Of a stretch of DNA of 64,000 nt, positions 46,597-56,600 are shown one piece after another. The notes under the pieces are model-generated. The model was not told the DNA's origin, did no database searches, and saw only the letters and a list, made by a program, of their open reading frames with translations. The stretch's first letter is position 1. The number at the start of each line of letters is the position of its first letter. The position numbers and the translations under genes were made by a program. This DNA comes from Rhodococcus qingshengii (GTDB taxonomy: Bacteria; Actinomycetota; Actinomycetes; Mycobacteriales; Mycobacteriaceae). The DNA is taken from assembly GCF_021025955.1 (NCBI RefSeq), contig NZ_JAJNCL010000004.1:186001-250000 (forward strand), in the 5' to 3' direction.

Positions 46597-47589
46597 GTGA
46601 TCGATTTTGTTGCGCCGCGTTCCCAACGCGGTAGCAGGGCCATCTTCATGGCTGTGGCAGTGGCACTTTCGACGGTACTGGCAGCGTGTGGCACCTCGAC
46701 GACCGACACGAAGTCCGACGGTGAAGCGTGGACGTATGTTGATGCGCGTGGGCAGCAGATTTCGCTCGACAAGGTCCCTGAACGCATTGTGGCGACGGCG
46801 GACACCGCGCCGGTGCTACTCGAATACGGCGTCGTTCCGGTCGGCATCATCGGATTCTCCAGGCTCGACGAATCCACGTTGAATGCATTCGACTTCAGCG
46901 GAATTGCCCATGTCAGCGAGACTGACACAGATATCAGCGCCGAGAAACTCCTGGCAGTGGACCCGGATCTCGTCATCGACATCTGGAGTTCGTACAACGG
47001 CGGGAACTTCGGCAGCATCTGGGGTGACGATATCGCTCGCGTCGAAGAGGTTGCTCCCATTGCCGGCGTCAAGATCACCGACGGGGCGCAAGCGGCGCTG
47101 GACAGCTTCAGTTCGTTGGTCCAGGGTATCGGCGGCACCGACACCTCGCCGGTCTACGCGGCGAAACGGGAAGAGTTGAGTGCGCTCAGTGACCGAGTGC
47201 GTGACTTGGCTACTTCGCGGTCGAATATCTCTGTTGCATACGTGATTCCGTTGGAGTCGAGCCTTGACTACGCGGTGCCGGGATGGACTCCGCTCGGAAG
47301 TATTCTCGAAATGATGGGCGTCGAATTCGCCAAGCTCGACAGCGAGGACGGTTTCTGGGCGTCGGCGAGTTGGGAAGAGCCGGGCGTCTTTCCGGCTGAT
47401 CTCCTCCTGATTCCGCCGACTTGGTCGGATGCACCGGAGCTCAATTCGCCGACTTTCACCAGGCTTCCGGCTGTGGTTTCGGGACAGGTTGCGTCGGTCG
47501 AACTTCGTACGGGGTACAGCCTGACGGGCATCACGGAGCAGATGAAGCGTTTTGCCGACGTCTACGAGAAGATCGGGAAAGTCACCTGA
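46597..47589 (+). CDS. Iron-siderophore ABC transporter substrate-binding lipoprotein
   Basis: This 330-residue FecB/FepB-family protein has a lipoprotein signal with lipobox VLAAC (Cys31). A type III binding fold follows (RIVATADTAPVLLEYGVVPVG, LLAVDPDLVIDIW). It should capture a ferric siderophore at the cell surface. No permease or ATPase is adjacent. The segment RAIFMAVAVALSTVL is the membrane-spanning part of the signal. The iron box upstream supports the iron role. Confidence 0.88.
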   Translation: MIDFVAPRSQRGSRAIFMAVAVALSTVLAACGTSTTDTKSDGEAWTYVDARGQQISLDKVPERIVATADTAPVLLEYGVVPVGIIGFSRLDESTLNAFDFSGIAHVSETDTDISAEKLLAVDPDLVIDIWSSYNGGNFGSIWGDDIARVEEVAPIAGVKITDGAQAALDSFSSLVQGIGGTDTSPVYAAKREELSALSDRVRDLATSRSNISVAYVIPLESSLDYAVPGWTPLGSILEMMGVEFAKLDSEDGFWASASWEEPGVFPADLLLIPPTWSDAPELNSPTFTRLPAVVSGQVASVELRTGYSLTGITEQMKRFADVYEKIGKVT

Positions 47590-47595
47590 GCAGCG

Positions 47596-48108
47596 TCACC
47601 GCGGCGCGTGATCTCGCAATGATCGATTGACCCGGTCGAGGATGCCGATGGCAGCGGTCAGCGTGTCGAGGTCACCCTCGTCGAGGGACGCCAGTTCTTC
47701 TGCGAGGACGCCGACGCGTAGTTCGGACCGACGGTCCCGTCGCGCGCTTCGTTCGTCCTTCACGTAAAGCGTGCTCACTCGCCCGTCCGTGGGATCGGGC
47801 CGTCGCTCGATCAGGTCTTTGTCGGAGAGTGTGCGCACCAGTGTACTGACGGTGTTCGGGCGTCTGGAGAGTCGATCGGCGACAGCCCCGATGCGAGTGC
47901 CCGGATGGTGCGCAACATCGTGAAGTACTTCGGATTGTGCCTCTGGCAAAGTCGCGTCGGTGCCTGATGCGTCCATGTATTCGCGCAGCGCTCGACGTAA
48001 TTCGAAGGCCGCAGCGATGAGTGATCTCGATGCTTCTTCTGTGGTGGGCACGCGAGTGGAGTAGCGATCGATCCCGTGTGATTCACGCCCTGAAACTGTA
48101 TCTGACAC
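47596..48108 (-). CDS. MarR-family transcriptional regulator
   Basis: This 170-residue protein has the winged helix (GTRIGAVADRLSRRPNTVSTLVRTLSDKDLIERRPDPTD) flanked by dimerisation helices. The GTG start lies inside a 21-base inverted repeat, so it is probably autorepressing and could also affect the divergent siderophore-binding gene. Its 3' end lies 6 bases from the stop of the convergent lipoprotein gene. The ligand is unknown. Confidence 0.88.
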   Translation of the reverse strand: MSDTVSGRESHGIDRYSTRVPTTEEASRSLIAAAFELRRALREYMDASGTDATLPEAQSEVLHDVAHHPGTRIGAVADRLSRRPNTVSTLVRTLSDKDLIERRPDPTDGRVSTLYVKDERSARRDRRSELRVGVLAEELASLDEGDLDTLTAAIGILDRVNRSLRDHAPR

Positions 48109-48116
48109 AGATATAG
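48096..48116. promoter_or_regulatory. Inverted repeat over the MarR start codon, candidate operator
   Basis: CTGTATCTG-ACA-CAGATATAG has 9-base arms with one mismatch. The marR GTG (48108-48106 on the minus strand) is inside it, and the iron box for the divergent gene begins 14 bases away. Confidence 0.6.
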
Positions 48117-48129
48117 TTTACAGTTCTTA

Positions 48130-48148
48130 GAAGGGTAGGGTCACCTAA
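48130..48148. promoter_or_regulatory. Candidate IdeR iron box before the second binding protein
   Basis: GAAGGGTAGGGTCACCTAA matches the IdeR consensus at 14 of 19 positions, with an intact right half CACCTAA. It ends 50 bases before the chosen ATG at 48199, and only 2 bases before the alternative ATG at 48151. Confidence 0.62.
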
Positions 48149-48198
48149 CCATGACGGAGGACGAATCTGTCAAACATCACGACGTACGGGACACGATC

Positions 48199-49233
48199 AT
48201 GAATTTTCGAAAGAAGTCACGCAGTGCCCTGCTGATCGGCGCACTGGCCTTGGTGGCGACTCTCAGTGGCTGCTCGAGTGAGGACGCCTCGACCGCAGAT
48301 GCTGAGATCCGAGCGTCGGCGCCGACGGACTCTGCGTTTGTCGCTCCGCGAGAAGTCCCGGCCGGCATGGGGAGCGGGAAGTCGGACGGCGAATTTCCCC
48401 GCACCGTCTCACACTTCGAAGGGGACACCACGATCGAATTACGGCCGGAGAAGGTTGTGGTGATCTCGACCGGACAGGCCGATGCGCTCCTGTCGCTCGG
48501 TGTCGTGCCGGCAGGTTCTACGCGTGGTGACGGTGCGGACCTGGTGCCGCCGTACCTGTCGGCCGCATACCCCGAATTCCGAACTCAGCTAGGTGATGTC
48601 GTCGACGCAGGTGGGCGCTTCACGCCGAATTACGAAGCGATCGTCAAGCTCGACCCCGACCTGATCTTGATGAATGTCGCAGGGAAGGATGCCGATTCGC
48701 TGTACGACCAGCTTTCGGCGATCGCACCCACCGTGGCAACGCAGGGGACCGGCGTCAACTGGAAGCAGGACTTCCTGCTCGTTGCGGACGGAATAGGCAA
48801 GACAGAGCAGGCGACGGCATTACTGGATACCTTCAACGCGGATGCCGCAGCCCTGGGTGCTTCCCTCTCGTCGCCGCCGACGGTGTCGTTCAGCCGCCAG
48901 AACGGAAATCGGCTGCGCATCTTCGGTATTCCTTCGTTTACCGGCAGTATCGCCCAGGACGCCGGCCTGACGCGTCCGGAGTCGCAGCAATTCGACGACA
49001 CCTCCCGAGACATCAGTGAGGAAGAGTTGAACGTGGCGGACGCTGATTGGATCTTCTACGGGGTTCAGGGTGGGGACCCGGCGACGTTGACGAACGCGCC
49101 GTTGTGGGCGCAGTTACGTGGTGTGGTTGCCAACCACGCCGTTGCTGTCGACGATGACGTCTTCTACCTCAATACCGGACCGACTGCGGCTCGTGAAGTG
49201 CTGAAGGTTCTGCAGAGCACACTGCAGCAGTAG
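48199..49233 (+). CDS. Iron-siderophore ABC transporter substrate-binding lipoprotein
   Basis: This 344-residue FecB/FepB-type lipoprotein has a signal MNFRKKSRSALLIGALALV with lipobox TLSGC (Cys25). The binding-fold segments KVVVISTGQADALLSLGVVPAG and IVKLDPDLILMN are visible. I start it at 48199 because this gives a proper signal; the frame also has an ATG at 48151 hard against the iron box. Its last 65 bases overlap the end of the convergent PAP2 gene. Again no permease is next to it. Confidence 0.88.
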   Translation: MNFRKKSRSALLIGALALVATLSGCSSEDASTADAEIRASAPTDSAFVAPREVPAGMGSGKSDGEFPRTVSHFEGDTTIELRPEKVVVISTGQADALLSLGVVPAGSTRGDGADLVPPYLSAAYPEFRTQLGDVVDAGGRFTPNYEAIVKLDPDLILMNVAGKDADSLYDQLSAIAPTVATQGTGVNWKQDFLLVADGIGKTEQATALLDTFNADAAALGASLSSPPTVSFSRQNGNRLRIFGIPSFTGSIAQDAGLTRPESQQFDDTSRDISEEELNVADADWIFYGVQGGDPATLTNAPLWAQLRGVVANHAVAVDDDVFYLNTGPTAAREVLKVLQSTLQQ

Positions 49234-50002
49234 TTGATTCGGCTTGGCTGGGGGTGCCGAGGAACCGGAAGACGGCGCCGCCCACAGTGACCGCGAGTGT
49301 CGCGAGAATGGCTCCGGCGATGACGTCGGTGAGCCAGTGAGCTCCCAAGTAGAGGCGAGTGAGCGCGACGACGACGGTGACCATCACGGCGAGGAGCATC
49401 AGAAGGCGTTTGACGGCCGGTGTTCGGTCGATGCCTACCACGAGAACCGCGATGCCGAACAGCGCTGCAGTTCCGGTCACGTGACCGGACGGGAACGAGT
49501 GGCCGGTCTCGAGAAGTACTTGGATATTGGTCGGCGGACGTTCGCGACCGACTAGTGCCTTGATGACTGTGCTGGCAACCGCTGCACCGCCAACGGTTCC
49601 GATCACGATCAAGCCTGGGACTACCGAACGCGCTCGCCACGAGATGAGCACCCCGCAGGTGATCCCGAGCAATGCGGTGGCGACAGGACTGCCGAGATCT
49701 GTGACTGCGGCTGCGATCTGGTCCAGGGCGCCGCTCCGATGATCGACCATCCAGTCGGTCACCGGCCCGTCGAAGCTCGTCAACCACCCGTTTCGATATA
49801 CCTGGATCGACAGCGTCACCAGGGCAAGCACGAGTCCGCACGTGCGGAGGACTGTAGACCGAACGCTGGAAGCTCGGTAGATCGAACCGAACGCGAACAG
49901 TGCTGCGGCTACCACGATTGCGGCAACTGCAATTTCCGCGGTAGTGCTTTCGGTCAGGACTTCGGTGACCACGTTTCGCACGGTCGACACAGTTGCAGGC
50001 AT
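49169..50002 (-). CDS. PAP2-family membrane phosphatase
   Basis: This 277-residue protein has about six helices and all three PAP2 motifs: KALVGRERPP, PSGH and RLYLGAHWLTDV. Members dephosphorylate phosphatidate, undecaprenyl pyrophosphate or related lipids on the outer face of the membrane. ATG at 50002 is preferred; the frame opens at 50062. It is divergent from the response regulator and could be its target, though no site is identified. Confidence 0.87.
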   Translation of the reverse strand: MPATVSTVRNVVTEVLTESTTAEIAVAAIVVAAALFAFGSIYRASSVRSTVLRTCGLVLALVTLSIQVYRNGWLTSFDGPVTDWMVDHRSGALDQIAAAVTDLGSPVATALLGITCGVLISWRARSVVPGLIVIGTVGGAAVASTVIKALVGRERPPTNIQVLLETGHSFPSGHVTGTAALFGIAVLVVGIDRTPAVKRLLMLLAVMVTVVVALTRLYLGAHWLTDVIAGAILATLAVTVGGAVFRFLGTPSQAESTTAAVCSAEPSALHEPQSVRY

Positions 50003-50119
50003 GAATGCAGTGTGACGATCCGAAGCTGAAGAAACGCTGAACGGAACTCGGTCATGGGCCAACTGTCTGCTCTACTGGGTGCATCCGAACAACTGTGTGT
50101 CGACGAAACGGGGCCGGTG

Positions 50120-50794
50120 GTGCGAGTACTGGTGGTCGAAGACGAAGTGCGCCTGGCCGAGACGATCCGGCGGGGACTCGTGGCCGAGGGGTTCGTGACC
50201 GCCGTCGAACTCAACGGGGCCGACGGATTCGCGACTGCCTGCAATGACGAATTCGACGTGATAGTTCTCGACATCATGTTGCCGGGAAAGCATGGATACG
50301 ACATCGTGCGGGACCTACGCGCCCGGGAGATCTGGACGCCGATCCTGATGCTGTCGGCGAAGGACGGCGAATACGACCTCGCTGACGCTTTCGACCTTGG
50401 TGCCGACGACTATCTGGTCAAGCCCTTTTCGTTTGTCGTCCTCCTCGCGCGGCTGCGCGCTCTGGTGCGGCGCGGAGCTCCGCAACGTCCGGCGATACTC
50501 GCAATAGGAGACCTGTCCCTCGACCCCGCCAAACATCAGGTGAGGCGAGCGGGAAGCGAATTGACCCTGACGCCGCGTGAGTACAGCGTTCTCGAGTTTC
50601 TGATGCGCAACAACGGAGTTGTGGTCACCAAGAGCGAGATCGTCCGCTCCGTCTGGGACCGTAACTACGAAGGTGATGAGAACATCGTCGAGGTCTATAT
50701 CGGTTACCTACGTAAGAAGGTCGACCTGCCGTTCGGAACTCACAGCATCGAAACCGTCCGAGGCGTCGGGTACCGCTTTGTCGGGACTGCCTGA
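50120..50794 (+). CDS. OmpR-family response regulator
   Basis: This 224-residue regulator has a receiver domain with acidic residues at 7-8, phospho-acceptor D51 (VLDIMLPG) and K101 (KPF), and an OmpR-type winged helix (about 125-222, ending VRGVGYRF). The start is GTG at 50120, or GTG at 50117; the frame opens at 50054. Its stop is 3 bases from the stop of the convergent histidine kinase, an unusual order for a cognate pair. Confidence 0.9.
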   Translation: MRVLVVEDEVRLAETIRRGLVAEGFVTAVELNGADGFATACNDEFDVIVLDIMLPGKHGYDIVRDLRAREIWTPILMLSAKDGEYDLADAFDLGADDYLVKPFSFVVLLARLRALVRRGAPQRPAILAIGDLSLDPAKHQVRRAGSELTLTPREYSVLEFLMRNNGVVVTKSEIVRSVWDRNYEGDENIVEVYIGYLRKKVDLPFGTHSIETVRGVGYRFVGTA

Positions 50795-50797
50795 TCT

Positions 50798-52186
50798 TCA
50801 GTCGTTCGGTACCGGAATTGTCACCTCGAATCGACTGCCGCCGCCCACTCTCTCGCTGACGGCGATGGTTCCGTGATGCGCCGCCACGATTTCCGACGCG
50901 ATGGCGAGTCCAAGTCCTGACCCACCTCCTTGTCTCGACCGTGGTTGGTCCAGGCGGACAAAGCGTCCGAAGATTCGTTCGCGTTCTGCTGCAGGGATTC
51001 CGGGCCCGTCGTCCTCGATCACGATGTGGGCTTCGTGGCCGGCTTCGGTGCACTCGAGATGCACGAGGGTCTCGGCGTGCCGCACTGCGTTGTCGACCAG
51101 GTTGCGCACCATTCTCGTCAACGCTCGGGGGTCTCCGGAGACGCGAACCGGAGCCACGGCAGCGGTGACCTTGACCTCGGAGAAACCGTCGATCCTCTTC
51201 TTCTCGGCGAACAAGATGTCGTCGAGGTCGACATCGACGGAGGTACCGATCTTTTCGAGTTCGCTTTCGTCCGAGCGCGCGAGGATCAACAGATCCTCGA
51301 TCAGCTGCCGCATGCGACGTGCCTCGGGCAGTAGTGCGTCCTCGATCAACGCGTCGTCGAGGAGATCTGGGCGGTGGTGTGCCAGTTCGAGAGCCGTCGT
51401 GATCGTGGACAGCGGACTACGTAATTCGTGTGAGGCATCGCTGACAAATCGTTGCTGGGCCAGTGCACCTTCGTCGAGGCGTGCAAGCATGTCGTTCATT
51501 GTTGTTGCCAGCCGGGCTATCTCGTCGTTCCCGGCCGGGACGGGTACTCGTTCACCCTGTCGACCACTCGAAATCGAGGCCACCCGAGCGCGTATGCGTT
51601 CGACGGGAGCGAGGGCCGAACCGACCAGGCGGTAGGTGGCAAATGCGGCCAGCGCCAGAACCAGGGGGCCGACGATGGCCAGCAGAACGGCAACGGTGAT
51701 GACCACGGTTTCAACCGGTTCACGGTCGGCGCCGACGAAGACGGTGACCGGTCCGGCCGGCGTCTGAGCGCCGCGTCCGATCAGCCAGTAGTCCTCGTCG
51801 TCGGACTTCCTGACCCTTCCATAGGTGTCCGACTCGTCAGGGCCGAGAAGCTGTTCGGACAGGAGGCCACTCTCGGTTCCGGGAGATTGGGCGACTACTC
51901 GGTGATCGGCGTCGACGATCTGCACGATTCCGATCTGGCTGTCGGTGGACAGAAGCGAAGGGTCGAGATCGGCTGGGCTCTTCCCGGTGAGTTGCTGGAC
52001 CAACTGTGTGGCACGGGCCTCGGAGCTGTTCAGTGCGGACAGGTGCAGGGAGTTCGCCAGTACCAAAACCAGTGCAAGCCCGGCGATCACCAAGCAGAAG
52101 GCGATCACGAGGGTAGATGCCACGGTCGTCCGGGCGCGCACGCTCCACCGGGACGGGTGCAGAATCGACTCGCCGATGACGTTCAT
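50798..52186 (-). CDS. Sensor histidine kinase
   Basis: This 462-residue kinase has TM1 at about 25-47, a periplasmic sensor of about 110 residues, and TM2 at about 162-186. HAMP, HisKA with H253 (DASHELRSPL) and a HATPase domain (RNLVDNAVRH, DDGPGIP, GGSGLGLAIA) follow. It is probably the partner of the convergent response regulator. The two must be expressed from separate promoters. The sensed signal is unknown. Confidence 0.9.
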   Translation of the reverse strand: MNVIGESILHPSRWSVRARTTVASTLVIAFCLVIAGLALVLVLANSLHLSALNSSEARATQLVQQLTGKSPADLDPSLLSTDSQIGIVQIVDADHRVVAQSPGTESGLLSEQLLGPDESDTYGRVRKSDDEDYWLIGRGAQTPAGPVTVFVGADREPVETVVITVAVLLAIVGPLVLALAAFATYRLVGSALAPVERIRARVASISSGRQGERVPVPAGNDEIARLATTMNDMLARLDEGALAQQRFVSDASHELRSPLSTITTALELAHHRPDLLDDALIEDALLPEARRMRQLIEDLLILARSDESELEKIGTSVDVDLDDILFAEKKRIDGFSEVKVTAAVAPVRVSGDPRALTRMVRNLVDNAVRHAETLVHLECTEAGHEAHIVIEDDGPGIPAAERERIFGRFVRLDQPRSRQGGGSGLGLAIASEIVAAHHGTIAVSERVGGGSRFEVTIPVPND

Positions 52187-52231
52187 GGCGTCCAGTCTGT
52201 ACCTTCGCGGCTGTGCATATACAAAGACGGG

Positions 52232-52260
52232 TGACGCGGCCTCGTAATCGGACCGCGTCA
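52232..52260 (-). terminator. Probable terminator of the peptidase operon
   Basis: TGACGCGG...CCGCGTCA forms an 8-base-pair stem (longer with one bulge) 14 bases after the stop of the gene at 52274. The T tract is weak. Confidence 0.45.
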
Positions 52261-52273
52261 GCCGTCTAGAGGA

Positions 52274-53695
52274 TCAAGCCACTCGCTTGGCGGTTCGGCC
52301 GCCGAATTCGAGCATCACGGCGCGTCCGGTGTCATCGGTGACGAAGCGCCCCAGCGTCCGCGTGGTGTCGGCGCGAGCAGCGAAGTCGAGGTCGTTGACG
52401 AAGGCGATCGGGATCGCCGGCGGCCAAACGATGTCCTCGTATTCGCCGAGGTCCTGCGCGCTGCCCATTCGGACGCCGATTCCCTCGTCACCGGGCGCGA
52501 CGGTCATGGTCAGGTTGCCGGCCTGGTACTTGCCCAGGACGGCATCGACGGCCGACGCAGCGGGTTCGACCAAGTCGAGAGATACCGGAGCGGGCAGTTC
52601 CGCGAGGTTGGCCATGCACCAGTCGACGATCTTCTTGCCGATTCCGCCGCCGAGTGCGTTGGTCAGCACGGTGACGGCGAAGTTCTTCTCGGGCACCGTC
52701 AAGAACTCGGAGACCTGGAGATTGCTTACATTTCCGCCGTGCCGCACTACCTGGGTGGTTCCGTACCGAGTCAGCAGCCAGCCGATGCCGACCTCCTCGA
52801 ACATCATCGCTGCGGGACGTTGCGGCTTCTGCATCAGCAACCGGGTGGACTCGTCGAGCGGCTGTCCCTCACCGGGGTGTTCGCCCGAGAGTGCGTAGCG
52901 TGCCCAGACGAGCTGGTCCCGCACCGAGGACCACATTCCGCCGCAGGGCGTCATGCCGCGGTCAAGCCCAGTCTCGTTGGACACGAACGGCTCACCGTCG
53001 CGGATGTAGTGGCCGAGTGCAAACCGGTGAGTCATCACGTCCCAGGGCAGGAACGCGGAGTTCTTCATGTCGAGTGGGTCCAGAACGCGCTGCTTGACCA
53101 ACTCTTCGAAGGTCAGTCCGCTGATCTTGGCTACGACGTATCCGGCGAGAACGAATCCGGAGTTGCTGTAGGAGAAGACTTCTCCGACAGGAAATTCCTG
53201 TCGTAGTTCTTTCAGCCGTGAAATCGACCGGCCCAGGGCGTCTTCGCCCCAACCGGCCGAGAGGCTGGCGTCGCCGGTGAATCCGCCGGTGTGGGTGAGG
53301 AGATGACGCATCGTGACTGTGCGGGTGGCTGCGTCGTCGGCGAGGGTCAGTTCGGGGACGTACTCGACCAGTGGCGTGTCGAGATCGAGAAGGCCGTCCT
53401 CGACCAGTGCCATCGCGGCAGTTGCAGCAAAAACCTTTGTGGTGGAGCCGATCATGAACATCGTCTTGTCTGTGACCGGGAGCTGGGTTTCGATGCTCTC
53501 GATGCCGCTGGTGACGACGATGTCCTTGTCGCCATGCACAATTCCGACCGAGACGCCGGGGATGTTCGCCTCGACCCTCCACTGATCGACGAGTTCTTGA
53601 AGCTGTTCTTGCATCTTTGATTCCTCGAGTTCGCTGGCGTTCTGTGTTTCGGCGTTCTGTGTTTCCGTCATCGTATGTGTATCGGTCGTCGTCAC
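52274..53695 (-). CDS. S12/beta-lactamase-family serine hydrolase
   Basis: This 473-residue protein belongs to the class C/D-aminopeptidase fold, with S84-x-x-K87 (GSTTKV), Y176-S-N178 and a C-terminal HGGN in place of KTG. An extra C-terminal domain (about 375-473) is typical of D-aminopeptidase or esterase members. There is no signal peptide. GTG at 53695 overlaps the upstream gene's stop. ATG at 53614 has a better ribosome site (GAGGA, 8 bases) and would drop 27 low-complexity residues. It is the last gene of the SBP - fusion peptidase - S12 operon, and so is probably a peptide or D-amino-acid amide hydrolase. Confidence 0.87.
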   Translation of the reverse strand: MTTTDTHTMTETQNAETQNASELEESKMQEQLQELVDQWRVEANIPGVSVGIVHGDKDIVVTSGIESIETQLPVTDKTMFMIGSTTKVFAATAAMALVEDGLLDLDTPLVEYVPELTLADDAATRTVTMRHLLTHTGGFTGDASLSAGWGEDALGRSISRLKELRQEFPVGEVFSYSNSGFVLAGYVVAKISGLTFEELVKQRVLDPLDMKNSAFLPWDVMTHRFALGHYIRDGEPFVSNETGLDRGMTPCGGMWSSVRDQLVWARYALSGEHPGEGQPLDESTRLLMQKPQRPAAMMFEEVGIGWLLTRYGTTQVVRHGGNVSNLQVSEFLTVPEKNFAVTVLTNALGGGIGKKIVDWCMANLAELPAPVSLDLVEPAASAVDAVLGKYQAGNLTMTVAPGDEGIGVRMGSAQDLGEYEDIVWPPAIPIAFVNDLDFAARADTTRTLGRFVTDDTGRAVMLEFGGRTAKRVA

Positions 53696-56600
53696 GCGTT
53701 AACCCGTGGTAGGAAGCGGAATCCGACGTACACGCCGTCGCGGTGCGGCCGTACCGTCGTCCAACCGGCGGCCCCGGATTGACGGGTGGTCCAGGTCCCC
53801 GGGATCTGCGACGGTACGAGAGTAGCTACCGTTGCAGGCTTCTTCGGAGCTGTTTCGTCTTCCTCGGGATTCGGGATGACGTCACCGATGACGGTGATCA
53901 CGGCTTCGTCAGTGGACTCTCCACGACGGAACTCGATTGCTATTCCGCCCGAGCTGTACTTACCCAGGACCGAATCCGGAATCGACTCCGCACTCGCGGG
54001 GTTCGGGGCGAGGGCTTGCGGAAGTTCGAGTCCGACCAACGCGGCCGCGGCTTCGGTGAAGAGATCGCGGTAAAGACCGTCTGCTTTGCCGCCGCTGGTC
54101 AGCAGCGCGATTGCGACATTGTGGCGGGGGAAGATACGCAGATATGCGTGCTGTCCGATGGTGCTACCGTCGTGCCCGAAAATCTCTTCGCCCGACCAGG
54201 TTTCGTGGAACCAACCCAGACCCCAGCCGGATTTGTCCGGGAACAGATCGCTGATGTCGATTTCGGGTGTGCGCATCGCGGCGGCTGATTTTTCCGACAC
54301 GATCCGTACGCCGTCGACGCTCTGTCCTTCGAGAAGACCGAGTTCCGCGAACGTGAGTAGATCTCCGATGCTGGCAGTGATGCAGCCGGCGGGCCCCATC
54401 GAGCGCGTGATCGGCCAGACGGGCATCACGACGGAGTTCCCCGTATGACCTGCTGCCACAGAGTATCTCGGAGCATCTCCGGTCAACGTGAGTGTGTGCG
54501 CGAGGCCGAGCGGATCGATGATCCGCTCCTTGAGGATGTCGTCCCAGATTCCTCCGCGGAGAACCTCGACGATACGAGCTGCAAGGACGTACGCGGAGTT
54601 CGAGTACGCGAAGCCGTCCTCGAGTGGATGAACCTGACGGAAGTCACGCAAGCCCTCGACGTAGCGTTCGACGACGTCGTCGCCGCGACCCTTGTCGATG
54701 AACAGGTCACCGTCGATTCCGTTGCGATGGTTCAGAAGTGCGCGAACCGTGATGCGGGCAGCTGTTTCCTCGTCCTGCAGTGCGAAGTCGGGCAGGATCG
54801 ACCGGACGGTCGCGTCCAGGTCGAGTAAGCCTTCGTCGACCAGCTGCATGACCAGCATCGCGGTCCACACCTTGGTGATGGATCCGATCTGGAACAGGGA
54901 GTCGGTGGATACCTCGACCCCGGTGTCTGCATTGATCACGCCGGAAGCCACCGTCGTACGGGTGATTTCCTTGCCACTGGAATCGAGTGTGAGAATTCCG
55001 AATTGAGCTCCGGTGACGCCGTAACGCTCACAGAGTACGTCGAGTGAACGCTTCCATACATCGGCTCCGGCAGACGCGTTGGCCAGGCCGGTCTTGGGTA
55101 GCTTCGCGGAGGTGTATCGCTTCACCCACTCGATGAGCCTTGTGCTGTAGTCGATTCGGTGTGAGATCGAGCCGTTGACGAGGAAACCGTGGCTTGCGCC
55201 GGGATACGCCACCATTCGGGTGGGGACATGCTGCTGGCGCAGCGCGGCGAACCAGGCCTCGGCCTGACCCAGCGGGCACCGCTCGTCCGACTTTCCGTGC
55301 AGGATCAGCGTCGGAGTCACCACGTTCTTCACGGAGGCGAGGGGTGAGGCTGCCAGGAGCCCCGCGGAGTTCTCGGGGACAGTCGTTCCGGTGGCCAGTG
55401 AGGCGAGGTGCGGACCGAAATCGCAAACCCCGGCCATGGCGTTGAAATCGCAGATCAGCCCGCCGGCCACCGCCGCGGCAAAGCGATCGGTCTGGGAGGT
55501 GAGGTGGCAGGTGCTGTATCCGCCGTAGCTGTACCCGGTGATCGCCAGTCGGTCCCCGTCGACAAGTCCTTCGGCGACAAGAGCGTCGATCGGCTCGAGG
55601 AAGTCAGCTTGGTCCGAGGTGCCCCAGGCGCCGTTGACGGCGTACATGAAGTCCTCGCCGTACCCGTCCGATCCACGTGGATTGAGGGTCAGGATGCGCC
55701 AACCCTGCGCTGCGAGAACCTGGTGGGCGGGGTGATAGGTGTCGGCAACGCCGGTCCACGCGTTGTGCGGCCCGCCGTGAATATCGAGCAGAAGTGGTGC
55801 AGCGCCATCGGTTTCGGGATTGGACAACAACCAACCGTGCACGGTACGGCCGTCGGAGATGGTGAACTCGCGTTCCTCGGGGGCAAACAGGGTCACCTCG
55901 GGAAGTGCTTCTGCGGTGAATCGCGTCAGCGTGGTGACGGCGCCGCTGTCCAGGTCGACGAGCGCGACCTCACCGAACGACTGCTGTGTGGTGACAATGA
56001 CGGAGGCGACGCGCGCGTCACTGGCAACGGAGAGCGCCGCGACGACCTCGTTGGGATTGGCGACGAGGGAGCGGGAGGTGCCGGTTTCGATGTCGACGGC
56101 GTACAGATGCGTCCATCCGCGATCACGCAGGCAGAACACGATCTCGTCGCCGGTGTTCGACAGTGCCGGTGTGCCACCGGGGTAACCGGGCGCGCCGGGC
56201 ATCACGTTGCGATCGAGATGAGCGGTGAGGGTGACGTCGACCGGTGTCTCGGCTGGGCCGGGGGCGGACAGACGGATCAGGTCTGCAGTTCCGACACGGA
56301 CCTCGGGAGTGCCGATGGCGACAACCGAATCCCCGTTCGGGTGCCAGAGCGTCGAGCCCTGCACCCCGGTGGCGTGACCGAGTTGCTGCGGCGGAACCGA
56401 CAGATCGTCGACGAGGATTCGGTAGGCGCTGAACGTGAGGTTCAGATCGCTGTCCGGTTCCAGATTCGCGGTGAAGGCGAGAGCCTTGCCGTCCGGTGAC
56501 CAGGACGGAACGTCTGCATTCCAATCACCGTCGGTGAGCCGTCGAACTGCCTTCGTCTCCAGTTCGACGGTGTGCAGGTGGCGCCGGAAGGTTCCGAGCC

